From: Pseudarthrobacter sp. NBSH8
GTDB lineage: Bacteria; Actinomycetota; Actinomycetes; Actinomycetales; Micrococcaceae
Assembly: GCF_014217545.1 (NCBI RefSeq)
Contig: NZ_CP043178.1
Location: 3,224,001 to 3,288,000, forward strand
DNA: 64,000 nt
Reading direction: 5' to 3'
Shown here: positions 15,879-25,149 of the stretch, piece after piece
How the letters are laid out: every line of letters begins with the position of its first letter
How positions within the stretch are numbered: the stretch's first letter is position 1
Notes under the pieces: generated by a model
What the model was told of the DNA's origin: nothing
The model's database searches: none
The model's input: the letters and a program-made list of their open reading frames with translations, nothing else
Position numbers and translations under genes: made by a program

Positions 15879-18287
15879 CAGGACTCTGGACTTAGCGATT
15901 TAGTTTGTGAGTGTCGTTTCTTTGTTTTTGATCTCGAATCGTAGGATCCGGTCCGTGCCGGGATACCGGGTTTCGGTGGCGGTGAGGTGTATGCAAAGTT
16001 CGCTTATCGCGGTGGTTGCCCGTTGGGTGGGGAGCGGGTCGAGGCGGATGGTGAGGTAGCCATCGACGCGGGGGTCGATGTCTCCGCTGCCGGTGAGGGC
16101 CTGCCGGATCAGGGCGTGTGCTTCGTCCTCGCCGCGGGCGTAGCCGGTGTTGGTCCGGACCTCTCTGGCCAGCGTTGATGCGGTGTTGAACGCGGCCATC
16201 CGGATCGCATGGCTGAGGAGTTTCGTCTCGGTCTCGAGGACCTGCTGGTCCGCGGCGATCTCGCCGAGCGGAACCCGGGCGGGGATCTCCCGGTGCGCTG
16301 CCTGCGCGGCCTCGAGAGCGGTTTCGGCGGTCAGCAGGTCCGCGGTGATCTTGTTGTGCATGGTGTTCGTGATCAGGACCGTGGATGTTCCCGGCGGCGG
16401 GGTGCGGGCGGCGAGCATCGCCGCGTCGGTGTCCGCCAGGGTCTTCTCATACCGGGTCCTGGCGGCCAGGACCTGCTGGTAGGCCTTGCGTTTGGCGGGG
16501 TTCGGCACCGACCGTTCCGGGTCGTCATCACTGGAGGTGTAGGCGTCGTGCGAATCCAGGGCGAAGCGGATCCGGGCGTAGCGGAAATAGTTTTCCTGCC
16601 GCCACCTGGCGCCCATCCGGTAGATGATCTCCCCGGCGGGCATGCCGGTGTTGGTGGTGAGGATGTGGATCTGCCGGGACCCGCCGCCGGGGGTGCTGAC
16701 CCGGCGGCTGATCTGGCGCATCGGAAACACTTCCCCGGTCGTACCGACGGGCACCTCAACCTTGGTGTCCGCGGCATTCCACGCCCGGGTTTGCCCGTGC
16801 CCGTCGGTGTGGGTGACCTCGGCAAAGTGGGAGGGCCCGATGTCCTCGGTGATGCCTTTGCGCCAGGTCAGCACGTCGAAGTTCTTCTCTGCCATGTGTT
16901 GGAAGAGGGCCGGGGACCAGCCGCCCCGGTCAAAACCGACCAGCACCCTCCGGTCATCGCTGACGATGGTGCGCAGGGTCGGAAGGAGACGGCGCAGTTC
17001 TCCGGTCAGCGCGGCCCCGGGCTCGGCCATGACCACCAGCACCGGCGCGCCGGCCGCGTCGGCGACCCAGGTTTCCTCGGTCGCGGGGACCGGGAACTTT
17101 AACCGGGTGGAGTGGACTTTCCCGATCTTCCGCGTGCCCTGGTAAGCGCGGACATGTCCGTCAACGTAGAGCACCGCAGCCAGATCCTGCCCCGGCTCAG
17201 CACTGCCGTTGAGGTGTCTGGCAGCCATCGCGGTCAGCAGATCCCCGGCCTTGCCTCTGCTGGCCAGGGCCGCGGTTTTCCGGCGGAGGGTCTTCACTTC
17301 CGGGGCCCGGTCCATACCGAGGACCCGGCCCAAAGCTGCCGGGTCGATCCGGGTGATCCCCTCGGCGCGTGGTTCCCCGGCCAACGCCTGGAACACGGCA
17401 CCGGTCAGGATGGTCTCCAACCCGTAGAATCCGTTCGGCAACGCCCCGAAGACCTCTTTCGCGCACTCCAGCAGCCCGGTGTGCTCGAGGGCGGGCAGGG
17501 CCAGGAACAGTCCGGCCAGCGGCACCCTTGCCGCCGGGGCGAACACCGGGGACGCGCACCCGAACAACCCGGACCGGGCCCAAGCCCGCTCACCGGACCG
17601 GTCCACCGGTGCCGGCAGCACCGGCAACTCCTCCTGCAGGAGCTCCGCTGCCGGCCGGTCCGGGTGCGCAGCAGCCGGCTCGTCCGGGGCAGGGGTTTCC
17701 ATGGCCAGGGTGCGACGGACACTGAATTCAGAGACGCCCACAGCCGCTCCCACCGCCCGCAAGGACAGTCCCGTCGCACGCAGCGACCGGATCTGGGACA
17801 TCAAGGCTTCGGTCAGCCGGCTGGGCCCTTTCGGACCGGACTTTTCCGGGGCCAACCCCAGCACCCCGGCCGCGCTCAGGTCCTGGCGCCACCGCCATAA
17901 CGTGCCCGGATCCACACCGAACGCGGCAGCCACCTCAGCGACCGAACCGGCTCTAATATCCGCGAGTTTCGCCGCTGCGAACCGACGGGACACGGAATCC
18001 CCGGCGTCCCACCCGTAGGAGAGCTCGCCATGGACGAAAACCCGGCCGCCTTCCTCGTCTTCGACCAGCGACGCGGCGGCCCCTATCGGGACGGCTCCGG
18101 CGTCCATCGAGGCAGGCAGAGGCAGCTGAGCAGTCATCGCACCCATCTTCCCACCCCGCTCATTACGACAAATTATCTTGTCTAGATTTTATCGCAAGCA
18201 GGGGAAAATTAACAGCCCATCATGTAACAAAAGCACCGGAATCACGCGGAAGTCACTCCCCAGCATCCTCCTGTGTCAGGAGCCCTG
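15879..18287 (-). mobile_element. 2409-bp insertion sequence, copy A
   Basis: The ends are imperfect inverted repeats: CAGGACTCTGGAC at the left and, read inward, CAGGGCTCCTGAC at the right. It is flanked by 5-bp target duplications GTACT (15874-15878 and 18288-18292). It carries one transposase gene. It has the same sequence, as far as read, as copy C at 21260-23668 in opposite orientation. It is inserted in codons of the ISL3 transposase gene. Confidence 0.9.
15900..18146 (-). CDS. Transposase of the 2.4-kb IS, copy A
   Basis: A 748-residue DDE-type transposase, long for an IS enzyme. Two helix-turn-helix regions are visible: about residues 68-90 (SVAEVAAAFGVDPGTLWRWR) and 125-147 (LSLRAVGAAVGVSEFSVRRT). 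Candidate catalytic residues are Asp329 (VLYVDGHVRAY), Asp406 (LVGFDRGGWSP) and Glu518 in RWRQENYFRYARIRF, a layout like the Y-x-x-R-x-x-E motif of IS4-related enzymes. A probable coiled segment follows (YEKTLADTDAAMLAARTPPP). I cannot name the IS family. The frame is intact and the protein is identical to copy C, so it is probably functional. The start at 18146 gives MGAMTAQLPL; the second Met is an alternative. Confidence 0.88.
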   Translation of the reverse strand: MGAMTAQLPLPASMDAGAVPIGAAASLVEDEEGGRVFVHGELSYGWDAGDSVSRRFAAAKLADIRAGSVAEVAAAFGVDPGTLWRWRQDLSAAGVLGLAPEKSGPKGPSRLTEALMSQIRSLRATGLSLRAVGAAVGVSEFSVRRTLAMETPAPDEPAAAHPDRPAAELLQEELPVLPAPVDRSGERAWARSGLFGCASPVFAPAARVPLAGLFLALPALEHTGLLECAKEVFGALPNGFYGLETILTGAVFQALAGEPRAEGITRIDPAALGRVLGMDRAPEVKTLRRKTAALASRGKAGDLLTAMAARHLNGSAEPGQDLAAVLYVDGHVRAYQGTRKIGKVHSTRLKFPVPATEETWVADAAGAPVLVVMAEPGAALTGELRRLLPTLRTIVSDDRRVLVGFDRGGWSPALFQHMAEKNFDVLTWRKGITEDIGPSHFAEVTHTDGHGQTRAWNAADTKVEVPVGTTGEVFPMRQISRRVSTPGGGSRQIHILTTNTGMPAGEIIYRMGARWRQENYFRYARIRFALDSHDAYTSSDDDPERSVPNPAKRKAYQQVLAARTRYEKTLADTDAAMLAARTPPPGTSTVLITNTMHNKITADLLTAETALEAAQAAHREIPARVPLGEIAADQQVLETETKLLSHAIRMAAFNTASTLAREVRTNTGYARGEDEAHALIRQALTGSGDIDPRVDGYLTIRLDPLPTQRATTAISELCIHLTATETRYPGTDRILRFEIKNKETTLTN

Positions 18288-18813
18288 GTACTGGACGCGG
18301 TCATCACCTCCGGACGGGCGGTGTCCGAGACGGCCATGGCGTTCGGAATCTCGTGGTGGCTGGTCCAGCAGGTCATCGGCGACGCCGCCCTGCGCCTGCC
18401 GGACGTGGACTTGCTGGCGCCCAGGATGCTGGGGATCGATGAGCACAGGTACCGGTCCGTGCGGTTCTTCCAGGACCCCGGAACGAAGGCATGGACCCGG
18501 TACGAGCCCTGGATGACAACGATCGTGGACCTGGACACCGGCCAGGTCCTGGGCATTGTGGACGGGCGTGACCACAAGGGCGTTGGGGACTGGCTCTTCG
18601 CCCGGCCGCTGGACTGGCGGCTCGGCGTGCAGGTCGTCGCAATCGACCCGTCCGCGGCCTTCCGGAAAGCACTGCGGATGTGGTTGCCGCGCACGGCAGT
18701 CTCGGTGGATCTCTTCCACGTGACCATGCTGGCCAACGACATGCTCACCACCGTCCGGCAGGGCCTGTCCCAACAGGTCAGGGGCCGGCGGGGCAGGGCC
18801 ACGGACCCGGCCT

Positions 18814-21225
18814 CAGGACTCTGGACATAGCGTTTTAATTGTTGGCTGACGTTTCTTTGTTTTTGATCTCGAATCGCAGAATTCGGTCTGTGCCGGGGTA
18901 GCGGGTTTCGGTGGCGGTGAGGTGATTGCAGAGTTCACTGATCGCGGTGGTGGCCCGTTGGGTGGGGAGCGGGTCGAGACGGATGGTGAGGTAGCCGTCG
19001 ATGCGGGGGTCGATGTCTCCGCTGCCGGTGAGGACCTGACGGATCAGGGTGTGGGCTTCGTCCTCGCCGCGGGCGTAGCCGGTGTTGGTCCGGACCTCCC
19101 TCGCCAGCGTTGATGCGGTGTTGAACGCGGCCATCCGGATCGCATGGCTGAGCAGTTTCGTCTCGCTCTCCAGGACCTGCTGGCCCGGGGCGATCTCGCC
19201 GAGCGGAACCCGGGCAGGGATCCCCTTGTGGGCTGCCTGCGCGGCCTCGAGGGCGGTTTCGGCGGTGAGCAGGTCCGCGGTGATCTCATTGTGCATGGTG
19301 TTGGTGATCAGGACCGTGGATGTTCCCGGCGGCGGTGTCCGGGCGGCGAGCATCGCCGCGTCGGTGTCGGCCAGGGTCTTCTCGTACCGGGTCCGGGCGG
19401 CGAGGACCTGCTGGTAGGCGACGCGTTTGGCCGGGTTCGGCACCGACCGTTCCGGATCATCGTCAGTGGAGGTGTAGGCGTCGTGGGAATCGAGGGCGAA
19501 GCGGATCCGGGCGTAGCGGAAATAGTTTTCCTGCCGCCACCTGGCGCCCATCCGGTAGATGATTTCCCCGGCGGTCATCTCGGTGTTGGTGGTGAGGATG
19601 TGGATCTGCCGCACCCTGCCGCCGGGGGTGTTGACCTGCCGGCTGAGCTGGCGCATCGGAAACACTTCCCCGGGAGTGCCTACCGGCACCTCCACGGCAG
19701 TGTCGGCCGCTTCCCAGGCACGGGTTTGTCCGTGCCCGTCGGTGTGGGCGACCTCGGTGAACAGGGATGCCGGAACGTCTTCGGTGGTGCCCTTGCGCCA
19801 GGTCAGCACATCAAATTTGTTCTCTGCCATGTGCTTGAACAGGGCCGGGGACCAGCCTCCCCGGTCGAAACCGACCAGGACCCGGCGGTCATCGCCGATG
19901 ATGGTGCGCAGGGTTGGCAGGAGCCGGCGCAGTTCCCCGGTCAGCGCGGCCCCGGGCTCGGCCATGACCACCAGGACCGGCGCGCCGGCAGCGTCGGCGA
20001 CCCAGGTCTCCTCGGTCGCCGGGACGGGGAACTTCAACCGGGTCGAATGGACCTTCCCGATCTTCCTGGTGCCCTGGTAGGCGCGGACATGTCCGTCAAC
20101 GTAGAGCACCGCGGCCAGATCCCCACCTCCTTCGTTGCTGCCGTTGAGGTGCCTGGCAGCCATCGCGGTGAGCAGCTCCCCGGCCTTGCCTCTGCTGGCC
20201 AGCGCGGCGGTTTTGCGGCGGAGGGTTTTCACTTCCGGGGCGCGGTCCAGGCCGAGGACCCGGCCCAGGGCTGCCGGGTCGATCCGGGTGATCCCTTCGG
20301 CGCGTGGTTCCCCGGCCAGGGCCTGGAACACGGCGCCGGTCAGGATGGTCTCCAACCCGTAAAACCCGTTCGGCAGCGCCCCGAAGGTCTCCTTCGCGCA
20401 CTCCAAAAGTCCCGTGGTCTGCAGGGCGGGCAGGGCCAGCAACAGCCCGGCCAACGGCACACGGGCCGCGGGGGTGAACACCGGTGCCGCGCACTCCACC
20501 AACCCGGCCCGGGCCCAGGCCCGCTCTCCGGACCGGTCCACCGGTGCCGGCAGCACCGGCAACCCGGCTGCCGGTGCTGCTGCTTCAGATGTGGCAAGCG
20601 GATCAAGCTTCACCGGTTCCGGACCGGTGGGCACCGGCATGGCCAGTGTCCGTCGCACGCTGAATTCGGAGACGCCCACCTTTGCTCCAATCGCCCGCAG
20701 CGACAGTCCGGTCGCCCGCAAGGCACGGATTTCGGACATCTTCGGTTCCGTCAGCCGGCTGGGCCCCTTCGGACCAGGCTTCTCCGGGGCCAGACCCAAC
20801 ACCCCTTCCGCGGCCAGGACCTGACGCCACCGCCACAAGGTGATCGCATCAACACCGAACGCGGCAGCGATCCCGGCGACCGAAGCGGCTTTGATGTCCG
20901 CCAGTTTCGCCGCCGCGAACCGGCGGGTCGCGATGTCCTTCTCGTCCCAGGCGTAGGAGAGTTCCCCATGAACGAACACGCGCCCACCCGTGGCATCCTC
21001 CAGCAGTGACGCCGCGAGCCCTATCGGCACCGCTCCGGCATCCATTGCTTGAGGAAAAGGCAGTTGGGCAGTCATCACGCTCATCATGCCACCCCTCCAA
21101 AACCGAACAATCTATTACTTAGATTCTATCGCAAGAGAAGGAGGATTAACAGCCGTACCCATAACAAAAACACCGGAATCCTGCGGAAGTCAGTCGAACA
21201 CCATCACCCCATGTCCAGAGTCCTG
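18814..21225 (-). mobile_element. 2412-bp insertion sequence, copy B (diverged relative)
   Basis: The ends are a perfect 15-bp inverted repeat, CAGGACTCTGGACAT, with 5-bp target duplications GGCCT at 18809-18813 and 21226-21230. Same orientation as copy A. Its transposase resembles those of A and C closely but not exactly, so this is a separate lineage that inserted into the same ISL3 gene. Confidence 0.9.
18835..21087 (-). CDS. Transposase of the 2.4-kb IS, copy B
   Basis: A 750-residue homologue of the copy A/C transposase with the same architecture: N-terminal FVHGELSYAWDEKD, helix-turn-helix SVAGIAAAFGVDAITLWRWR, then LYVDGHVRAYQG, LVGFDRGGWSP and RWRQENYFRYARIRF. Differences concentrate in the N-terminal 200 residues (for example the linker VPTGPEPVKLDPLATSEAAA) and in scattered substitutions elsewhere. 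The frame is intact. The start MMSVMTAQLPF may begin at 21087 or at the second or third Met. Confidence 0.87.
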   Translation of the reverse strand: MMSVMTAQLPFPQAMDAGAVPIGLAASLLEDATGGRVFVHGELSYAWDEKDIATRRFAAAKLADIKAASVAGIAAAFGVDAITLWRWRQVLAAEGVLGLAPEKPGPKGPSRLTEPKMSEIRALRATGLSLRAIGAKVGVSEFSVRRTLAMPVPTGPEPVKLDPLATSEAAAPAAGLPVLPAPVDRSGERAWARAGLVECAAPVFTPAARVPLAGLLLALPALQTTGLLECAKETFGALPNGFYGLETILTGAVFQALAGEPRAEGITRIDPAALGRVLGLDRAPEVKTLRRKTAALASRGKAGELLTAMAARHLNGSNEGGGDLAAVLYVDGHVRAYQGTRKIGKVHSTRLKFPVPATEETWVADAAGAPVLVVMAEPGAALTGELRRLLPTLRTIIGDDRRVLVGFDRGGWSPALFKHMAENKFDVLTWRKGTTEDVPASLFTEVAHTDGHGQTRAWEAADTAVEVPVGTPGEVFPMRQLSRQVNTPGGRVRQIHILTTNTEMTAGEIIYRMGARWRQENYFRYARIRFALDSHDAYTSTDDDPERSVPNPAKRVAYQQVLAARTRYEKTLADTDAAMLAARTPPPGTSTVLITNTMHNEITADLLTAETALEAAQAAHKGIPARVPLGEIAPGQQVLESETKLLSHAIRMAAFNTASTLAREVRTNTGYARGEDEAHTLIRQVLTGSGDIDPRIDGYLTIRLDPLPTQRATTAISELCNHLTATETRYPGTDRILRFEIKNKETSANN

Positions 21226-21259
21226 GGCCTGGGCGAACCGGATGCTGCTGCTGAAGGCC

Positions 21260-23668
21260 CAGGGCTCCTGACACAGGAGGATGCTGGGGAGTGACTTCCG
21301 CGTGATTCCGGTGCTTTTGTTACATGATGGGCTGTTAATTTTCCCCTGCTTGCGATAAAATCTAGACAAGATAATTTGTCGTAATGAGCGGGGTGGGAAG
21401 ATGGGTGCGATGACTGCTCAGCTGCCTCTGCCTGCCTCGATGGACGCCGGAGCCGTCCCGATAGGGGCCGCCGCGTCGCTGGTCGAAGACGAGGAAGGCG
21501 GCCGGGTTTTCGTCCATGGCGAGCTCTCCTACGGGTGGGACGCCGGGGATTCCGTGTCCCGTCGGTTCGCAGCGGCGAAACTCGCGGATATTAGAGCCGG
21601 TTCGGTCGCTGAGGTGGCTGCCGCGTTCGGTGTGGATCCGGGCACGTTATGGCGGTGGCGCCAGGACCTGAGCGCGGCCGGGGTGCTGGGGTTGGCCCCG
21701 GAAAAGTCCGGTCCGAAAGGGCCCAGCCGGCTGACCGAAGCCTTGATGTCCCAGATCCGGTCGCTGCGTGCGACGGGACTGTCCTTGCGGGCGGTGGGAG
21801 CGGCTGTGGGCGTCTCTGAATTCAGTGTCCGTCGCACCCTGGCCATGGAAACCCCTGCCCCGGACGAGCCGGCTGCTGCGCACCCGGACCGGCCGGCAGC
21901 GGAGCTCCTGCAGGAGGAGTTGCCGGTGCTGCCGGCACCGGTGGACCGGTCCGGTGAGCGGGCTTGGGCCCGGTCCGGGTTGTTCGGGTGCGCGTCCCCG
22001 GTGTTCGCCCCGGCGGCAAGGGTGCCGCTGGCCGGACTGTTCCTGGCCCTGCCCGCCCTCGAGCACACCGGGCTGCTGGAGTGCGCGAAAGAGGTCTTCG
22101 GGGCGTTGCCGAACGGATTCTACGGGTTGGAGACCATCCTGACCGGTGCCGTGTTCCAGGCGTTGGCCGGGGAACCACGCGCCGAGGGGATCACCCGGAT
22201 CGACCCGGCAGCTTTGGGCCGGGTCCTCGGTATGGACCGGGCCCCGGAAGTGAAGACCCTCCGCCGGAAAACCGCGGCCCTGGCCAGCAGAGGCAAGGCC
22301 GGGGATCTGCTGACCGCGATGGCTGCCAGACACCTCAACGGCAGTGCTGAGCCGGGGCAGGATCTGGCTGCGGTGCTCTACGTTGACGGACATGTCCGCG
22401 CTTACCAGGGCACGCGGAAGATCGGGAAAGTCCACTCCACCCGGTTAAAGTTCCCGGTCCCCGCGACCGAGGAAACCTGGGTCGCCGACGCGGCCGGCGC
22501 GCCGGTGCTGGTGGTCATGGCCGAGCCCGGGGCCGCGCTGACCGGAGAACTGCGCCGTCTCCTTCCGACCCTGCGCACCATCGTCAGCGATGACCGGAGG
22601 GTGCTGGTCGGTTTTGACCGGGGCGGCTGGTCCCCGGCCCTCTTCCAACACATGGCAGAGAAGAACTTCGACGTGCTGACCTGGCGCAAAGGCATCACCG
22701 AGGACATCGGGCCCTCCCACTTTGCCGAGGTCACCCACACCGACGGGCACGGGCAAACCCGGGCGTGGAATGCCGCGGACACCAAGGTTGAGGTGCCCGT
22801 CGGTACGACCGGGGAAGTGTTTCCGATGCGCCAGATCAGCCGCCGGGTCAGCACCCCCGGCGGCGGGTCCCGGCAGATCCACATCCTCACCACCAACACC
22901 GGCATGCCCGCCGGGGAGATCATCTACCGGATGGGCGCCAGGTGGCGGCAGGAAAACTATTTCCGCTACGCCCGGATCCGCTTCGCCCTGGATTCGCACG
23001 ACGCCTACACCTCCAGTGATGACGACCCGGAACGGTCGGTGCCGAACCCCGCCAAACGCAAGGCCTACCAGCAGGTCCTGGCCGCCAGGACCCGGTATGA
23101 GAAGACCCTGGCGGACACCGACGCGGCGATGCTCGCCGCCCGCACCCCGCCGCCGGGAACATCCACGGTCCTGATCACGAACACCATGCACAACAAGATC
23201 ACCGCGGACCTGCTGACCGCCGAAACCGCTCTCGAGGCCGCGCAGGCAGCGCACCGGGAGATCCCCGCCCGGGTTCCGCTCGGCGAGATCGCCGCGGACC
23301 AGCAGGTCCTCGAGACCGAGACGAAACTCCTCAGCCATGCGATCCGGATGGCCGCGTTCAACACCGCATCAACGCTGGCCAGAGAGGTCCGGACCAACAC
23401 CGGCTACGCCCGCGGCGAGGACGAAGCACACGCCCTGATCCGGCAGGCCCTCACCGGCAGCGGAGACATCGACCCCCGCGTCGATGGCTACCTCACCATC
23501 CGCCTCGACCCGCTCCCCACCCAACGGGCAACCACCGCGATAAGCGAACTTTGCATACACCTCACCGCCACCGAAACCCGGTATCCCGGCACGGACCGGA
23601 TCCTACGATTCGAGATCAAAAACAAAGAAACGACACTCACAAACTAAATCGCTAAGTCCAGAGTCCTG
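21260..23668 (+). mobile_element. 2409-bp insertion sequence, copy C
   Basis: Same length and, as far as read, same sequence as copy A but inverted. Target duplications are AGGCC at 21255-21259 and 23669-23673. Only 34 bp separate it from copy B. Together A and C form a 2.4-kb inverted repeat around the segment 18288-21259. Confidence 0.9.
21401..23647 (+). CDS. Transposase of the 2.4-kb IS, copy C
   Basis: A 748-residue protein identical to that of copy A, with the same two helix-turn-helix regions and the same candidate catalytic Asp329, Asp406 and Glu518. The leader between the left end at 21260 and the start contains TGATTCCGGTGCTTTTG and an AT-rich stretch (GATAAAATCTAGACAAGATA) that may hold the transposase promoter. 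That leader is conserved in copy B and in the remnant at 14616, so it is probably an end-binding or promoter region. Confidence 0.88.
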   Translation: MGAMTAQLPLPASMDAGAVPIGAAASLVEDEEGGRVFVHGELSYGWDAGDSVSRRFAAAKLADIRAGSVAEVAAAFGVDPGTLWRWRQDLSAAGVLGLAPEKSGPKGPSRLTEALMSQIRSLRATGLSLRAVGAAVGVSEFSVRRTLAMETPAPDEPAAAHPDRPAAELLQEELPVLPAPVDRSGERAWARSGLFGCASPVFAPAARVPLAGLFLALPALEHTGLLECAKEVFGALPNGFYGLETILTGAVFQALAGEPRAEGITRIDPAALGRVLGMDRAPEVKTLRRKTAALASRGKAGDLLTAMAARHLNGSAEPGQDLAAVLYVDGHVRAYQGTRKIGKVHSTRLKFPVPATEETWVADAAGAPVLVVMAEPGAALTGELRRLLPTLRTIVSDDRRVLVGFDRGGWSPALFQHMAEKNFDVLTWRKGITEDIGPSHFAEVTHTDGHGQTRAWNAADTKVEVPVGTTGEVFPMRQISRRVSTPGGGSRQIHILTTNTGMPAGEIIYRMGARWRQENYFRYARIRFALDSHDAYTSSDDDPERSVPNPAKRKAYQQVLAARTRYEKTLADTDAAMLAARTPPPGTSTVLITNTMHNKITADLLTAETALEAAQAAHREIPARVPLGEIAADQQVLETETKLLSHAIRMAAFNTASTLAREVRTNTGYARGEDEAHALIRQALTGSGDIDPRVDGYLTIRLDPLPTQRATTAISELCIHLTATETRYPGTDRILRFEIKNKETTLTN

Positions 23669-24235
23669 AGGCCAACGAGAACCTCTCAGAACGCGGCCAC
23701 CACCGGCTGGCCGGCGTCTTCGCCGCTGACGATCCGACCGGCAGCCTCCAAGCCGCCTGGCACGTCAAGGAACAACTACGCACCCTGCTCTCCACCGGGT
23801 CCCTCGAAGCCGCAGCCGCCGCGAAGACGGCCCTCGCGGACCTGGTGGAACGCGCCGCGATGCCCGAGACCAACAGGCTCTACCGGACTGTCTGCCGCTG
23901 GTGGGCCGAGATCGAAGTCCTCATCGTCACCGGCGCAACAACCGCCAAGGTAGAAGCCAATAACACCGCAATAAAACACATCAAACGCACCGCGCGGGGC
24001 TACCGAAACCCGGACAACTACAAATCGCGTATTCTCTTGAGAAGTGCCGCCCGGACGGCAGCATGAGCAATCATCTCAGCAGACCATTCCCCGGGAACCT
24101 TGAAGAGCCCCATAATCCCTATCTTTCTCACAGAAGATAGCGGCATCAAACCCGGGACGGTTCAATCCTTCGTGATTCACTGCCGGTGAACTGCCTTGCG
24201 CGCACTAAGAATCGATTGTTTTCGAGCCCCTGGCG

Positions 24236-25147
24236 CTACAGATAAATGACCCGCTCTTGAATGCTTCCACGGATGCGCCCTAAATGGGCACCTAAACGCT
24301 CCACAGCCTTGCGCCTTTCTGGTGATCGTTTCCGAGCCGAGAGCAACACGACGCAGCTGTGGCCGATAACAGCTAAGGAGCGCAGCGGATTAGACCGAGG
24401 CATGCCTAGTGTTCTGTACTTCGCGTATAGGCGAACGTGGGACGCACCGTAGTTGAATGCCTGGCGGAACACTTGTTTAAGCTGAGCTCGCACGAAGTAC
24501 TTCACGATAGCCCCTTCGACGAGGTCCGTTGAGTACCCAGCGAAATGGATGCGCCAGAAGTAGTCCGTTTCATCAGCCCCACCCATTAGTTCCTCGTCAA
24601 ATTTCCCTACGGCTTCAAAGACGGAGCGCGAAAAACCACAATTTGCACCGGCGGGCCAAGGAATGTCCCAGAACATTGTGTATAGCCGCCGCTCTATTGA
24701 AAGCCTTTCACCTCCTGGAAGACGCCTGTCCAAGGTTCCGCCGACGGCGACTGAACCATTGGAGACACTCGACGCCATTTCTTGCAGCCAATCCCTATCT
24801 ACTTCATCGTCGGAATCGCAAAACAATATGAAGTTTCCACCCGATTCGTCGATTCCACGATTGCGGGCGTGATTTATTCCCTTGCGGCCTCCTGCGTCCA
24901 CTCTTCGAACCCACGGATAGCGCCGCTCAAAGTCCTCAATAATCGACACGGTTGAGTCGGTCGAACCGTTATCTGCCACAAGGACCTCGTATCGCCCATG
25001 GAAGCTCTGACTCACCAATGCCGATAGTTGCCTCCTTAAGGTCGTCTCGCCGTTTAGGCACGGAATGACGATGGAAAAATCAATACCTCCAGCATCGGGG
25101 GCAGCGCTCAGTTCAGAGTCGATTGGCCGGGAATCCTTGTTCGCCAT
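24236..25147 (-). CDS. Glycosyltransferase family 2
   Basis: A 303-residue GT-A glycosyltransferase for the polysaccharide repeat unit. The nucleotide-binding fold is clear: FSIVIPCLNGETTLRRQLSA, VLVADNGSTDSTVSIIEDFE and NFILFCDSDDEVDRDW with the DxD-type metal site. An acceptor-side motif follows (GGADETDYFWRIHFAGY, the ED-type catalytic region). The C-terminal ~80 residues are basic and partly amphipathic, as in membrane-associated family members. Last gene of the minus-strand polysaccharide block; the start at 25147 is 3 bases after the pyruvyltransferase stop. The 126 bases between its stop and the IS island show nothing recognisable. Confidence 0.88.
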   Translation of the reverse strand: MANKDSRPIDSELSAAPDAGGIDFSIVIPCLNGETTLRRQLSALVSQSFHGRYEVLVADNGSTDSTVSIIEDFERRYPWVRRVDAGGRKGINHARNRGIDESGGNFILFCDSDDEVDRDWLQEMASSVSNGSVAVGGTLDRRLPGGERLSIERRLYTMFWDIPWPAGANCGFSRSVFEAVGKFDEELMGGADETDYFWRIHFAGYSTDLVEGAIVKYFVRAQLKQVFRQAFNYGASHVRLYAKYRTLGMPRSNPLRSLAVIGHSCVVLLSARKRSPERRKAVERLGAHLGRIRGSIQERVIYL

Positions 25148-25149
25148 GA

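Larger units (their letters stand above)
15532..24066 (+). pseudogene. ISL3 transposase gene split into four pieces by nested ISs
   Basis: The pieces are 15532-15878, 18293-18813, 21231-21259 and 23674-24066. Joined, they give 1290 bases, a clean 429-codon frame plus stop. The N-terminus has the zinc-finger-like CPSCGVVAFRVKERRCQRLRD and WFCDEYLCERKSF. The middle has the DDE core (LGIDEHRYRSVRFFQDPGTK, IVDLDTGQVLGIVDGRDHKG, AIDPSAAFRKALRMWLPRT). The C-terminus has EVLIVTGATTAKVEANNTAI and YKSRILLRSAART. No other stop or frameshift is visible, so inactivation came from the insertions and not from decay, which suggests recent events. The start is a TTG. Confidence 0.88.
15420..24109 (+). mobile_element. 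ISL3-family insertion sequence carrying three nested IS copies
   Basis: The left terminal repeat GGCTCTTCAAGGTTCCCGGG at 15420 is matched by its inverse ending at 24109. Without the three 2.41-kb insertions and their 5-bp target duplications, the element would be 1445 bp, normal for ISL3. No 8-bp target duplication is seen outside it (left CAAGCG or, before the tandem copy, TCAAAGT; right CCATAATC), so its flanks have been rearranged. Confidence 0.88.

Noticed and set aside
19144..21009. A 621-codon plus-strand open frame antisense to the copy B transposase
   Set aside because: It is the mirror of a GC-rich gene: no ribosome site, Gly/Pro/Arg-rich translation without domains, and the opposite strand encodes a conserved transposase. 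Similar long mirrors occur opposite flhA, flhF-like, paaA and paaE.
15069..24109. Composite transposon with cargo between IS copies
   Set aside because: Everything between the 2.41-kb copies is ISL3 transposase sequence or the third IS copy; there is no cargo gene.
24110..24235. Search for the 8-bp target duplication or the right half of the interrupted left-flank ISL3
   Set aside because: Neither is present; the short gap before the GT2 stop shows no transposase similarity.
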